From assembly GCF_003945345.1 (NCBI RefSeq), contig NZ_AP019308.1, positions 6,939,001-7,003,000 of the forward strand: 64,000 nucleotides of DNA, given 5' to 3'. A program made the position numbers and the translations under genes. Numbering within the stretch: position 1 is the stretch's first letter; the number at the start of each line of letters is the position of its first letter. Positions 45,551 through 54,161 of the stretch are shown piece by piece. The notes under the pieces were generated by a model. It saw only the letters and a list, made by a program, of their open reading frames with translations, ran no database searches and was not told where the DNA came from. The DNA is from Paenibacillus baekrokdamisoli. Its GTDB lineage: Bacteria > Bacillota > Bacilli > Paenibacillales > Paenibacillaceae.

Positions 45551-46378
45551 TTAAACTCCTTGGATCCAATAAGAGATGTCCCTCATGACGATTTCTCTCC
45601 CTATGTCATCATGAGGATTATGGAGCATGCCGGAATAGCCTAGATAACTTTTACTTACCGTCTCAGGTACCAGATCAAACAACGCCCTCGTATTTTCCGG
45701 TGGAACAATCTGATCGTCCAGCCCCTGTACGATTAGAAGCGGAACATTAATTTTTTGCGGACTCTGGAGGATTGCCTCCACCGCTGTGAGTGTTCCCCTA
45801 TGAAGACCGGCTGTTTTGATATGTTGCCTTAAAGGATCCCGTTTGAACTCGCGTATGACATGGATGTCTCTCGTTAGTTGTTCAAAATCCGGAGCCTCAG
45901 GATAGGCTGCTTCATTAGGGGTATCGGCTGGTATGTTCGACAGGTATTGACGAATGCGTTCAGGTATGATGGCTGGGCATATCAGCACCAGCCCCTGCAA
46001 TTTAACGGATGAATGCATATGCATTGCATAGTCCAATGCGATAACACCGCCCAAGCTATGGCCCATAAGGAAAACAGGAACATTCGGCATATCAAGTGTT
46101 ATTTCGTTCAAGAACATAAATGTGTCTTTACGAAATTGTTCAAACCCGTTTATAAAAGCGCGATCTCCCTCGGAACGACCATGCCCCCTGATATCGTAAG
46201 CACACACCTCGTAGCCTTCTTGAACTAACGGGTTAACGATATTCAGAATGCCTCCACTGTGAGAACCGACTCCATGAATGATGGCTATACACGCCTTTGG
46301 AGTGGTATCGGGAGACCAGGTTCTTCGAAATAAAACCTGGTCTTGGTAACCTTTGAAAAAAGCCTCCTTATGCTGCAT
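45551..46378 (-). CDS. Alpha/beta hydrolase, monoacylglycerol lipase-like
   Basis: A 275-aa serine hydrolase with oxyanion region IHGVGSHSG, the nucleophile motif GHSLGG (Ser ~108), Asp in GLDDQIVP and His in MLHNPHDD. Lipases and lysophospholipases of this type are common; the substrate is unknown. It starts 15 bp after the second MBL copy on the same strand, so they are probably one transcript. The first copy lacks such a partner. Confidence 0.85.
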   Translation of the reverse strand: MQHKEAFFKGYQDQVLFRRTWSPDTTPKACIAIIHGVGSHSGGILNIVNPLVQEGYEVCAYDIRGHGRSEGDRAFINGFEQFRKDTFMFLNEITLDMPNVPVFLMGHSLGGVIALDYAMHMHSSVKLQGLVLICPAIIPERIRQYLSNIPADTPNEAAYPEAPDFEQLTRDIHVIREFKRDPLRQHIKTAGLHRGTLTAVEAILQSPQKINVPLLIVQGLDDQIVPPENTRALFDLVPETVSKSYLGYSGMLHNPHDDIGREIVMRDISYWIQGV

Positions 46379-46393
46379 ATGACAACTCCCTTA

Positions 46394-47149
46394 TTAACGA
46401 ACGATTGACTCCCCATCGACAGGAACGAATATGTTGGCCGTGAGCCCCTTCTCTTCAATAAAGCTAGTCAATTCCTGTCTTGTCAAAAAGCAGTGATTAA
46501 CCGCCTCCATATGGGATACGATAATTGTCGATTGCGGGGCTTCTGTGTATGTCCGATAGATGTCTTCTTTACCCATTGTAATGGGAGCGCCTTGCAGGAA
46601 CTGCGCGGAACCTCCGTTTACAATAATCACTTCAGGACGATGAAGACCAATAGCCTCCTCAACATCATCGCACCAGATGGTATCGCCTGCGATGTATAAT
46701 GTCTTCTCATCCGGATGTTTAAAGACAACCCCCGAAACTTCGCCCATAAGTTGCCCAATTTCCCCTTCACCGTGTTTGCCGCTTGTTTGATTCAAACTGA
46801 CATCACCTATTTGAGAAATGCGATTTAAAGCTTGTACGTTGTGGAAACCTTTTTTTCTGATCTCGTCGGCGTCTACATCCGATTGCGCTATCACGATCAT
46901 ATCTTTGGAAAGCGCCTCGATCGCAGCTGCGTCGAAATGGTCCGGGTGCAAGTGAGTCACAATGACCGCATCGGCCTGGATGATTTCCTCGACAGGAATC
47001 GGCAAATCGACGGTCGGATTGTTGACTTGATTTGAAGTATTGGGAAAGGGTGGATAGACCCCCTTTGCCCCTAAAAATGGATCGATTAAAAAAGTCATGT
47101 TGCCATAGTTTAGAAGCATTGTTGCATTTCGTATTTGCCTGATCTTCAT
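46394..47149 (-). CDS. MBL-fold metal-dependent hydrolase, copy 2
   Basis: A 251-aa paralogue of 42597-43352 with the same metal motif THLHPDH. The 12 substitutions are scattered (for example A-to-E and V-to-E), so it is not a fresh duplicate. Both copies keep all metal ligands. It is upstream of the lipase-like gene and divergent from the second Lrp copy. Confidence 0.85.
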   Translation of the reverse strand: MKIRQIRNATMLLNYGNMTFLIDPFLGAKGVYPPFPNTSNQVNNPTVDLPIPVEEIIQADAVIVTHLHPDHFDAAAIEALSKDMIVIAQSDVDADEIRKKGFHNVQALNRISQIGDVSLNQTSGKHGEGEIGQLMGEVSGVVFKHPDEKTLYIAGDTIWCDDVEEAIGLHRPEVIIVNGGSAQFLQGAPITMGKEDIYRTYTEAPQSTIIVSHMEAVNHCFLTRQELTSFIEEKGLTANIFVPVDGESIVR

Positions 47150-47172
47150 TGTGAATGCCTCCTTTTATTATC

Positions 47173-47201
47173 TTCTTTAATAGGATAATATTTATAAAGA
47201 A
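47173..47201. promoter_or_regulatory. Inverted repeat between MBL and lrp, copy 2
   Basis: Same TTCTTTA/TAAAGAA palindrome as at 43376-43404, kept at the same place. Conservation of spacing supports a binding site for the Lrp pair. Confidence 0.45.
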
Positions 47202-47267
47202 ATTGGGACATATATTAAATCACGAAAAACGGAAGAAATACTTGAATAATGAAAGAGGTTGTTATTC

Positions 47268-47678
47268 ATGCTGGATCATACTGATAAACGAATTCTGGAA
47301 GAACTCAAAAAGAATGCCAGAATTTCGATGAAGGAACTGGGAGAAAACATTCACATGACTGGTCAGGCGACGGCCAAGCGGGTGCTTAAATTAGAGGAAG
47401 ACGGAGTGATTGAAGGCTATACGATTCATCAGAATCACATGAAAACGGGATACCCGGTCCATTCGTTTATTAATATTTATACGAAGAGCTTCGATCATAA
47501 ACCATTCTTGTCGTTTATAGAAACGCAGCATCCGTATATTGTGAATAATTTCAAAATTAGCGGAGAGGGATGTTATCTTATGGAGTGCAGGTTTCCGTCC
47601 AACGAGGTACTCGACAGATTTTTAGGCGAATTAAACCATTATGTCAATTATAAATTGTCTCTAGTTATTAATAATTAA
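47268..47678 (+). CDS. Lrp/AsnC family regulator, copy 2
   Basis: A 136-aa regulator almost identical to 43471-43881 (one change, N to K, in the HTH recognition area, and one Y-to-H change). The HTH change could alter DNA choice slightly. The divergent MBL layout is kept. A strong terminator follows. Confidence 0.9.
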   Translation: MLDHTDKRILEELKKNARISMKELGENIHMTGQATAKRVLKLEEDGVIEGYTIHQNHMKTGYPVHSFINIYTKSFDHKPFLSFIETQHPYIVNNFKISGEGCYLMECRFPSNEVLDRFLGELNHYVNYKLSLVINN

Positions 47679-47711
47679 TAAAATGGCTATCCAATAAGCT
47701 GTCAGGCCACT

Positions 47712-47754
47712 CCGGGTAACCCAGAAATCGATTCTGGGTTACCCGGTTTTTATT
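47712..47754 (+). terminator. Terminator after lrp copy 2
   Basis: Perfect 15-bp arms at 47712-47726 and 47732-47746, then TTTTTATTT. It has no counterpart after copy 1, where the duplication stops. Confidence 0.92.
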
Positions 47755-47789
47755 TGAAATATCAGACTATCCTTTTCTGGCTCTAACCC

Positions 47790-47985
47790 ATAATCAGTGC
47801 TAGCCAACACGAAACAAAAGCGAAGCGGACGGAATCGTTCTGAAGAAGCGCTAGCGTTCGCCTTTGTCTCCTTATTTCTACCCCTAAGGGATAGAATCAA
47901 GAAATAGGGAGACAACAGTGACCCTTAAGAATGATCCGTCCGCGCAGCGGGCTTCTATGCACGAGGCTTCGAATATATCAAGCAG
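47790..47985 (+). repeat. ~195-bp palindromic dispersed repeat, copy 3
   Basis: Direct copy of the element at 30153-30347 with a few substitutions. It follows the duplicated module, while copy 2 precedes it, so the inverted pair brackets 42.2-48.0 kb. Confidence 0.9.
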
Positions 47986-48080
47986 GATATGGTGTAAGAA
48001 TGCACCCCGCCCATATGCTATAATTTACTTAACTTTACGTAAGCAACGGTGCGTGTGAAAACCCCAAAGGGAGAGCGATC

Positions 48081-50123
48081 ATGAAATCTACTATAGACCA
48101 GCAGTCAGGTGTCTTTCCCTCTGTCTGTTCACTCGATTGTCCTGATCAATGCGGATTGCTTATTCATAAGGAATCCGGCAAGATCGTCAAAATAGAAGGA
48201 GATCCGAACCATCCAGTCACGCAAGGGGCTATCTGCAATAAAGTCCGTCACATGACGGAACGCATCTATGATGAAAAGCGACTTCGCTACCCTTTGAAGC
48301 GGGTTGGGAAGAAGGGCGATAACCAATTCGAGCGAATAACATGGGAAGAAGCGATTCAGACCATTACCTCCAATTGGAAATCGGTTATTGCCTCGGAAGG
48401 TGCCGAAGCGATTCTTCCTTATAGCTTTTACGGCAATATGGGTAGAATTGGAACCGAAGGTATGGGCAGGCGGTTGTTTAATCGGATGGGAGCAAGTCGG
48501 CTTATCTACTCCATTTGTGAAGCAGCGGGTACGGAAGGCTATGGCTATACGATGGGTGGAAGCTACGGTACGGATCCAGAAGATACCGTTCATGCCAAGT
48601 TATTTATTATGTGGGGTATTAATGCGGTAAGTACCAATATGCATCAGGTGACGATTGCTGAGAAGGCGCGTAAGAATGGAGCTAAGATCATTGTTATTGA
48701 TGTCCATAACAATCGTACAGCACGCTGGGCGGACTGGTTCATTCCGATTCTGCCTGGTACCGACTCAGCGCTCGCGCTTGGGATGATGCATATTTTATTC
48801 GATGAAGGCTTGGTGGATGAGGCTTTTCTTCAGCAGTATACAACGGGTTATGAGAAACTCCGCGAGCATGTGAAGCAGTATTCACCGGAGGTCGTTTCAT
48901 CTATTACGGGTGTCCCAGTTGAAGATATCTTGAAGCTTGCCCGCATGTATGGAGAGATAACGCCAGCCTTCATTCGGATTGGCAACGGTCCGCAGCATCA
49001 TGATAACGGGGGAATGACTATCCGGACGATTGCATGTCTGCCGGCACTGACAGGTCAATGGCTTCAGCAAGGTGGCGGAGCGATTAAAGGAAATGGTGGT
49101 TATTTAAGCCTCAATAAGCGCGCGTTGGAGCGACCGGATCTGCTGAAGACCAGCACACGCAAAATCAACATGAATCTGCTCGGTCAGGCCTTACTTGAGC
49201 TTGATCCACCTATCCGCTCGCTGTATGTATATAATTCCAATCCCGCTGTCGTTGCTCCGCATGCAAACAAGGTGAGAGATGGGATGCAGCGAGAGGATCT
49301 ATTTACGGTTGTTCATGATCTATTCCTTACTGAGACCGCTTCTTATGCTGATATTGTGCTGCCGGCTACGTCATCCTTTGAGAATATGGATCTCTACAGC
49401 TCTTACTGGCATCATTACTTGCAGATTCAAAAGCCCGTTATTGAGCCTTATGAGGAATGCAAATCCAATGTGGATGTGTTTCGATTATTGGCGCAGGCGA
49501 TGGGATTCGATGAACAGCCATTCCTAGATACAGATGAGGATATGATTGGTCAGGCACTAGACAATCCGAATAATCCTCCTGTGCAAGAAATAACGGTCCA
49601 AGCCTTGATGGATCATGAATTTGTAAAAGCAAAGGTGAAGCCGCTATTCCCAGGGAAGCTGCGAACGCCAAGCGGTAAGATCGAGCTTTATTCTGAAGCG
49701 ATGGAGCGTAAGGGTTATCCACCCCTGCCAACCTACACATCTCTCGTTGAAGATGAGTCACTGCCCTTCTTATTCGTGCCAACTGCTAATCATAACTTTT
49801 TGAACTCGACTTTTGGGAATAATGAGAAGCACGTGAAGCTGGAGAAAACACCGAAGCTGCATATGAATATTGCGGATGCTTCAAGACTTGGGATTGATAA
49901 TGGTGATGCTGTGCGTGCATTTAATGAGCGAGGGAGCTGCGAGCTCACAGCGGCGGTAGGGGAAGATGTCCTGCCGGGTGTGGTGTTAAGTCAAGGGCTA
50001 TGGTCCGATGCTGCCAAAGGCAAGGCGCTGGTCAATTCGCTTACCCCAGATCGCGTGGCGGATATGGGAGAGGGGGCGACCTTCTTCTCGGGTCGTGTAC
50101 AGGTAGAGAAAGTAAACTCTTAA
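48081..50123 (+). CDS. Molybdopterin oxidoreductase (DMSO reductase superfamily)
   Basis: A 680-aa enzyme. The N-terminal 4Fe-4S motif is CSLDCPDQC followed by a fourth Cys in GAICNK. The Mo/bis-MGD core and the C-terminal dinucleotide-binding domain (NHNFLNSTFGNN) follow. It resembles Bacillus YoaE/YyaE-type oxidoreductases with no known substrate. There is no Tat signal, so it is cytosolic. Perfect TATAAT at 48019-48024 may be its -10. No partner subunit gene follows. Confidence 0.88.
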   Translation: MKSTIDQQSGVFPSVCSLDCPDQCGLLIHKESGKIVKIEGDPNHPVTQGAICNKVRHMTERIYDEKRLRYPLKRVGKKGDNQFERITWEEAIQTITSNWKSVIASEGAEAILPYSFYGNMGRIGTEGMGRRLFNRMGASRLIYSICEAAGTEGYGYTMGGSYGTDPEDTVHAKLFIMWGINAVSTNMHQVTIAEKARKNGAKIIVIDVHNNRTARWADWFIPILPGTDSALALGMMHILFDEGLVDEAFLQQYTTGYEKLREHVKQYSPEVVSSITGVPVEDILKLARMYGEITPAFIRIGNGPQHHDNGGMTIRTIACLPALTGQWLQQGGGAIKGNGGYLSLNKRALERPDLLKTSTRKINMNLLGQALLELDPPIRSLYVYNSNPAVVAPHANKVRDGMQREDLFTVVHDLFLTETASYADIVLPATSSFENMDLYSSYWHHYLQIQKPVIEPYEECKSNVDVFRLLAQAMGFDEQPFLDTDEDMIGQALDNPNNPPVQEITVQALMDHEFVKAKVKPLFPGKLRTPSGKIELYSEAMERKGYPPLPTYTSLVEDESLPFLFVPTANHNFLNSTFGNNEKHVKLEKTPKLHMNIADASRLGIDNGDAVRAFNERGSCELTAAVGEDVLPGVVLSQGLWSDAAKGKALVNSLTPDRVADMGEGATFFSGRVQVEKVNS

Positions 50124-50272
50124 CTCACGTCTGTTATCTTAAACGAATTGCCAAAGCTTGATTGGGTATATCACATTCTATGAGTTCTATCTATAATAGC
50201 CTATAAACCGGATTGAATAGTAGAATCACTCTTATATGGACAACTAAATTTGCAATGAAAAGAGGAATTCAA

Positions 50273-51436
50273 ATGACCCATTTCATGGATTCAATTCAAC
50301 AAGCAGCCTCCAGAATAGAGGGATTGGACCCCGACCTATTAGCTATCGGGCCAGTCCTGCTTGAGCACGGTGCCGTTCAACAGGTTGCACCATACTTGAA
50401 GGATCAAGATTATGGTCACGTCGCAATAGTAGCTGATGCTCGAACCTATGACATTGCCGGTCAGGCGTTGGAGTCGTCTATACAGGAGCTTGGAGTAGCA
50501 GTACAGGTGACAATTATCGATCCTGACCATCAAGGTGACGTCATCGCAGATGAAGCTTCGATCATTCAGCTCATCTTGGCGCTGAAGACTCACTCTTCAG
50601 AAGTTGTTGTGGCTGTTGGCACGGGAACGCTGCATGATATTGTACGCTTCTCTGCTTATACGTTAAATATCCCTTTTGTATCGGTACCAACGGCGCCATC
50701 TGTTGATGGATTTAATTCTAAGGGAGCGCCAATCATTCTAAGAGGCGAGAAAAAGACAATCACTGCGATCGGTCCAAATGCGATTTTTGCGGATTTAGAT
50801 ATTTTGACGAAGGCACCGGCTGCGCTTGTTGCGGCGGGCTTTGGCGATATGTTAGGTAAATACACTTCGCTGTTTGATTGGAAATTTGGACATCTTGCAG
50901 GTGGAGAGCCTTACTCTGAAGTGGTAGCTGAGATGACTAGAAATGCATTACAGCAATGTGTGGATCATAGTGATGAAATTGCCAAGCGCAGCTCGGAAGG
51001 GATACGACTGCTCATGGGTGCCTTGCTTGAATCAGGCTTTGCCATGCTGTTGTTTGGTCAATCTCATCCGGCGTCGGGCGCTGAGCATCATCTATCCCAT
51101 TATTGGGAAATGGAATTTCTTCGTCTTGGAAGTAGACAAATTCTCCACGGAGCAAAGGTTGGTGTTGCCTGCGCGGAGATATCCAGATTGTATCATCAGC
51201 TCGCTGATGATTCTCTTGTTCCCGTTGCTCCCGCACTCTTGCAAGCGATTCGGGACGAAATCAGCTTGATTCCAGATGAGCAGACGATTCGTCAGCTCTT
51301 GAGGACCGTCGGTGGCGCAACGACTCCAGAGGAGCTTGGAGTGAAACCAGAGCTGTTAACGAGAAGCCTGAATGAAGCGCATCTCGTTCGGCCTAACCGT
51401 TATACGCTGTTGAGAGCCTATAACGAAGCGAAGTAG
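50273..51436 (+). CDS. egsA: sn-Glycerol-1-phosphate dehydrogenase (AraM/EgsA)
   Basis: NAD(P)H-dependent reduction of dihydroxyacetone phosphate to glycerol-1-phosphate, used in bacteria for heptaprenylglyceryl phosphate lipids. It has 387 aa from ATG 50273 (AGAGGA well placed). Motifs: GTGTLHDIVRFSAY for the nucleotide, SVPTAPSVDGFNS, and metal-binding GFGDMLGKYTS and HPASGAEHHLSHYWE. The lipid-linked role is inferred from Bacillus AraM. No PcrB gene is adjacent. Confidence 0.9.
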   Translation: MTHFMDSIQQAASRIEGLDPDLLAIGPVLLEHGAVQQVAPYLKDQDYGHVAIVADARTYDIAGQALESSIQELGVAVQVTIIDPDHQGDVIADEASIIQLILALKTHSSEVVVAVGTGTLHDIVRFSAYTLNIPFVSVPTAPSVDGFNSKGAPIILRGEKKTITAIGPNAIFADLDILTKAPAALVAAGFGDMLGKYTSLFDWKFGHLAGGEPYSEVVAEMTRNALQQCVDHSDEIAKRSSEGIRLLMGALLESGFAMLLFGQSHPASGAEHHLSHYWEMEFLRLGSRQILHGAKVGVACAEISRLYHQLADDSLVPVAPALLQAIRDEISLIPDEQTIRQLLRTVGGATTPEELGVKPELLTRSLNEAHLVRPNRYTLLRAYNEAK

Positions 51437-51472
51437 GGGATCTTTCTTTCGAGGGGCAGCGGAGCTTCTCTA

Positions 51473-52906
51473 TTATCGGACAGAATAGCGCTCCGCAATG
51501 TTTGCAAGTCGCCTGACTCCACTCCTCAAATGCTCTTCATTAATGAAGGAATAGCTTAAACGGATCCAAGATCGCATCTCTCTGAGCGGATCACAAATTA
51601 TACCCGGAATGAAAGAGATTGATTGCTCCATACATTCGTTTAGAAATCCTTCTACAGGGAGGGTTTCGGGAAGTTTGAGCCACAGGTTGAAGCCGCCTTT
51701 GGGACTGTCCCATGTCCATCCGGTAGTTTTCAATTCCTCCTCCACGATTTCTTTTCTTACTTGGAGAGCGATGCGCAGCTTCTTCAAGTGCTGCCTCATC
51801 CGTTCTGATTCGAAGTAGTGTAAGAAAAGCTTCTGGTTGACGAGAGGGGTTCCATTGTCAGCCAGCGATTTTGCGGTAAGGAGAGGTGTTATCACGGAAG
51901 GTCGTCCGATGACGACGCAAATGCGAAGTCCCGGCGCCACATATTTACTGAAGCTGCGGATATACACAACCCAACCATTTGTATCGTAAGTAAGCATGGG
52001 CTCAGGAGGCGGTTCATCAAAATACATCTCGTGAATGGCATCATCTTCTACTAGTAAACAGTGATACCGTTCAGCCAGTTCAACAAGCTGCTTGCGTTGA
52101 GCCTTGGGAACCGTGTACCCCGTCGGATTATGAAAGGTTGGATTCATGTAGAAAATCCGGGGTCGATGCTGTATCATCAGCATTTCAACTTTCTCCAGAT
52201 CATAACCACCCAGTGTAATGTCGACTGGGATAATCCGTGCACCCTGCTGGCGGAAAATATCCAGCGCAGAACTATATGTCGGCCTTTCTACCAAAATGGG
52301 GTCCATCGGTCTGATGTATACCCGAGATATCAAGTCAATCGCCTGCTGGCCCCCGGTCGTAACCAACAGATCGCTTACTGACAGTTGAAGATTGTGTGAC
52401 TCCTTCATATAGCGACAAAGGAATTCGCAAAGCTCCTCGTCTCCTTGTACATTGGAGTAAGTACCCATTAATTTTGGATAATCGTCGAAAACTTGCTTAA
52501 CATATTCGGACAGGTAAAGATTAGGCAGCAAATTCGGATCGATCAGTGCTTGGGAGAATTGATAAACAACAGGTACCTGCTGAATTTCGGCTAAGGAGTT
52601 TTTCAAGAAGCCGGAAGAGGTGACGGGGTGACTCTCCGGATGTTCAGATATTACCTGCTGCGTATTTCCTGGACTTACGTAATAACCTGATTTCTCCTTT
52701 ACATAAGCCTTCCCGTTTTGTTTTAACATCTGATAGGCCCGAAATACAGTTAGCCGGTGAATCCGGAGCTCTTGGGCGAGCATTCTAATCGAAGGGAGCT
52801 TGTCATGAGTTTGCCACTCTCCCAGCTCGATCCTAGTGACGATATAATCGTATGCTTGTCTAAAAAGAAGTTTAGTATCTTTCGTCGATGACTCCTCTTG
52901 CTTCAC
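51473..52906 (-). CDS. MocR-type GntR/aminotransferase regulator
   Basis: A 477-aa regulator: N-terminal winged HTH of the GntR type (LPSIRMLAQELRIHRLTVFRAY) and a type I PLP aminotransferase-fold domain with the lysine in SFSKYVAPGLR. It is divergent from an EamA transporter gene and should control it or its own gene with a PLP- or amino-acid-type signal. A hairpin (51459-51465/51490-51496) spans its 3' end and may be a bidirectional terminator. Confidence 0.9.
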   Translation of the reverse strand: MKQEESSTKDTKLLFRQAYDYIVTRIELGEWQTHDKLPSIRMLAQELRIHRLTVFRAYQMLKQNGKAYVKEKSGYYVSPGNTQQVISEHPESHPVTSSGFLKNSLAEIQQVPVVYQFSQALIDPNLLPNLYLSEYVKQVFDDYPKLMGTYSNVQGDEELCEFLCRYMKESHNLQLSVSDLLVTTGGQQAIDLISRVYIRPMDPILVERPTYSSALDIFRQQGARIIPVDITLGGYDLEKVEMLMIQHRPRIFYMNPTFHNPTGYTVPKAQRKQLVELAERYHCLLVEDDAIHEMYFDEPPPEPMLTYDTNGWVVYIRSFSKYVAPGLRICVVIGRPSVITPLLTAKSLADNGTPLVNQKLFLHYFESERMRQHLKKLRIALQVRKEIVEEELKTTGWTWDSPKGGFNLWLKLPETLPVEGFLNECMEQSISFIPGIICDPLREMRSWIRLSYSFINEEHLRSGVRRLANIAERYSVR

Positions 52907-52950
52907 AGCTCGTCCTCCCCTATTCGTTAATTATAGTCAAAGCTCTACTA

Positions 52951-52978
52951 ATCTGTTCTGTTATCATTCATCTGTTCT
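52951..52978. promoter_or_regulatory. Direct repeats, candidate MocR operator
   Basis: ATCTGTTCT occurs at 52951-52959 and 52970-52978, 19 bp apart, in the divergent gap. Direct repeats spaced by two helix turns are typical of MocR-type operators. TATGAT at 52992-52997 is a likely -10 for the transporter gene. Confidence 0.55.
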
Positions 52979-53018
52979 ATCCCCTGTCTAGTATGATACA
53001 TCAAAAGGGGGAACATCC

Positions 53019-53924
53019 ATGATTATTTTTAATTACTTGCTCGTATGTCTCATTTTTGGTACAACATTTTTGGCGATTAAAGTAGGTGCGGATGCTCATA
53101 CACCGCCTTTCTTCTCAGCGGGATTAAGGTTCACGGTGGCAGGTATCATTTTGTTTCTTTGGATGGTATGGAGAAAAAAGGCCAGCTTAGCGCTGTTATT
53201 CCGTAAAGAAGTGCTGCTCACTGGAATTGGCCTAACGTTCGGCACATTCTCAGCCCTTTACTGGGCGGAACAATATGTATCTTCCGGTATAGCTGCCGTT
53301 TTATCAGCTACGGGGCCGATGATGATTCTTATCATGCAAACATTCGTCATGCGGCTGAAGGCAACGGCACTCTCTATATTCGGGTGCATCCTTGGATTCG
53401 CTGGAATCGTCTTGCTGCTGCTTCCAAGCCTTACCGTGACCGCTAATAAAGTTTGGGTATTCGGATGCATCGCGATTTTGATTGGGGAGATCTTCTATTC
53501 TTCTGGTGCGCTATATTCCAAACAAGTTATTCAGCGATTTCCGCAAACATCACCCATTGCACTAAACGCGGCTCAAATGATTATGGGAGGCTTACTGCTG
53601 CTTATTCTGTCTTCTTTCACGGAACAAGTGGACATCAAGGGCATGTTGACGACCAAAGTGATCGGGCCTCTTCTCTACCTAATCGTTATCGGCTCAATGG
53701 TAGGACATAGTCTTTTCTATTGGCTTGTTGCCAAAACGAATCCCGTCTTTCCGTCAACTTGGCTCTATGTATCGCCGCTGATTGCCCTCGCAATCGGAAT
53801 GCTATTTTATGGCGAGAAGATCACTTGGTTAATGGCTGCGGGAGTCCTTACAATTATCGGCGGAACAATTTGTGCTAATTTGGACAGCTTAAAGCAGTTG
53901 TTCCATAGGAGAAAGACAGTATAA
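53019..53924 (+). CDS. EamA/DMT family transporter
   Basis: A 301-aa protein with ten predicted membrane helices in two EamA repeats (FGTTFLAIKVG and the second half from ~155). Family members export amino acids or metabolites. The divergent MocR regulator suggests a pyridoxal- or amino-acid-linked substrate, which is inference. AAAGGGGG precedes the ATG. Confidence 0.88.
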   Translation: MIIFNYLLVCLIFGTTFLAIKVGADAHTPPFFSAGLRFTVAGIILFLWMVWRKKASLALLFRKEVLLTGIGLTFGTFSALYWAEQYVSSGIAAVLSATGPMMILIMQTFVMRLKATALSIFGCILGFAGIVLLLLPSLTVTANKVWVFGCIAILIGEIFYSSGALYSKQVIQRFPQTSPIALNAAQMIMGGLLLLILSSFTEQVDIKGMLTTKVIGPLLYLIVIGSMVGHSLFYWLVAKTNPVFPSTWLYVSPLIALAIGMLFYGEKITWLMAAGVLTIIGGTICANLDSLKQLFHRRKTV

Positions 53925-53965
53925 TGCCTCATTAGGCAAGGATAGGGGAGCGCAGTTCAGCCCTT

Positions 53966-54010
53966 TGTTCAGCTAACTGAACAGATTAGTTTAGTTTAGT
54001 TTAGTTTAGT
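53966..54010. repeat. Palindrome TGTTCAG-CTAA-CTGAACA plus TTAGT tract
   Basis: An 18-bp palindrome (53966-53983) is followed directly by five TTAGT units (53986-54010), a simple repeat likely to vary by slippage. It lies after the EamA gene; it may be a protein-binding site but no gene link is clear. Confidence 0.5.
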
Positions 54011-54136
54011 GGTGATACAAGCCTGTTGATTAACCAGAATATGTAACTGAACTAGATGGATAGGTATTCGATATTTTCATTAAACTGAAAGAAAAATCAT
54101 TCCACAGGGGGAATACTATATTATGTAAGCAGATTT

Positions 54137-54150
54137 CTGACTCGAGTCAG
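54137..54150. promoter_or_regulatory. Perfect 14-bp palindrome at the extra murE start
   Basis: CTGACTCGAGTCAG lies immediately before the GGGGGG ribosome-binding site of murE. It could be an operator or, as RNA, a hairpin that hides the ribosome-binding site. Confidence 0.45.
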
Positions 54151-54161
54151 GGGGGACACTT

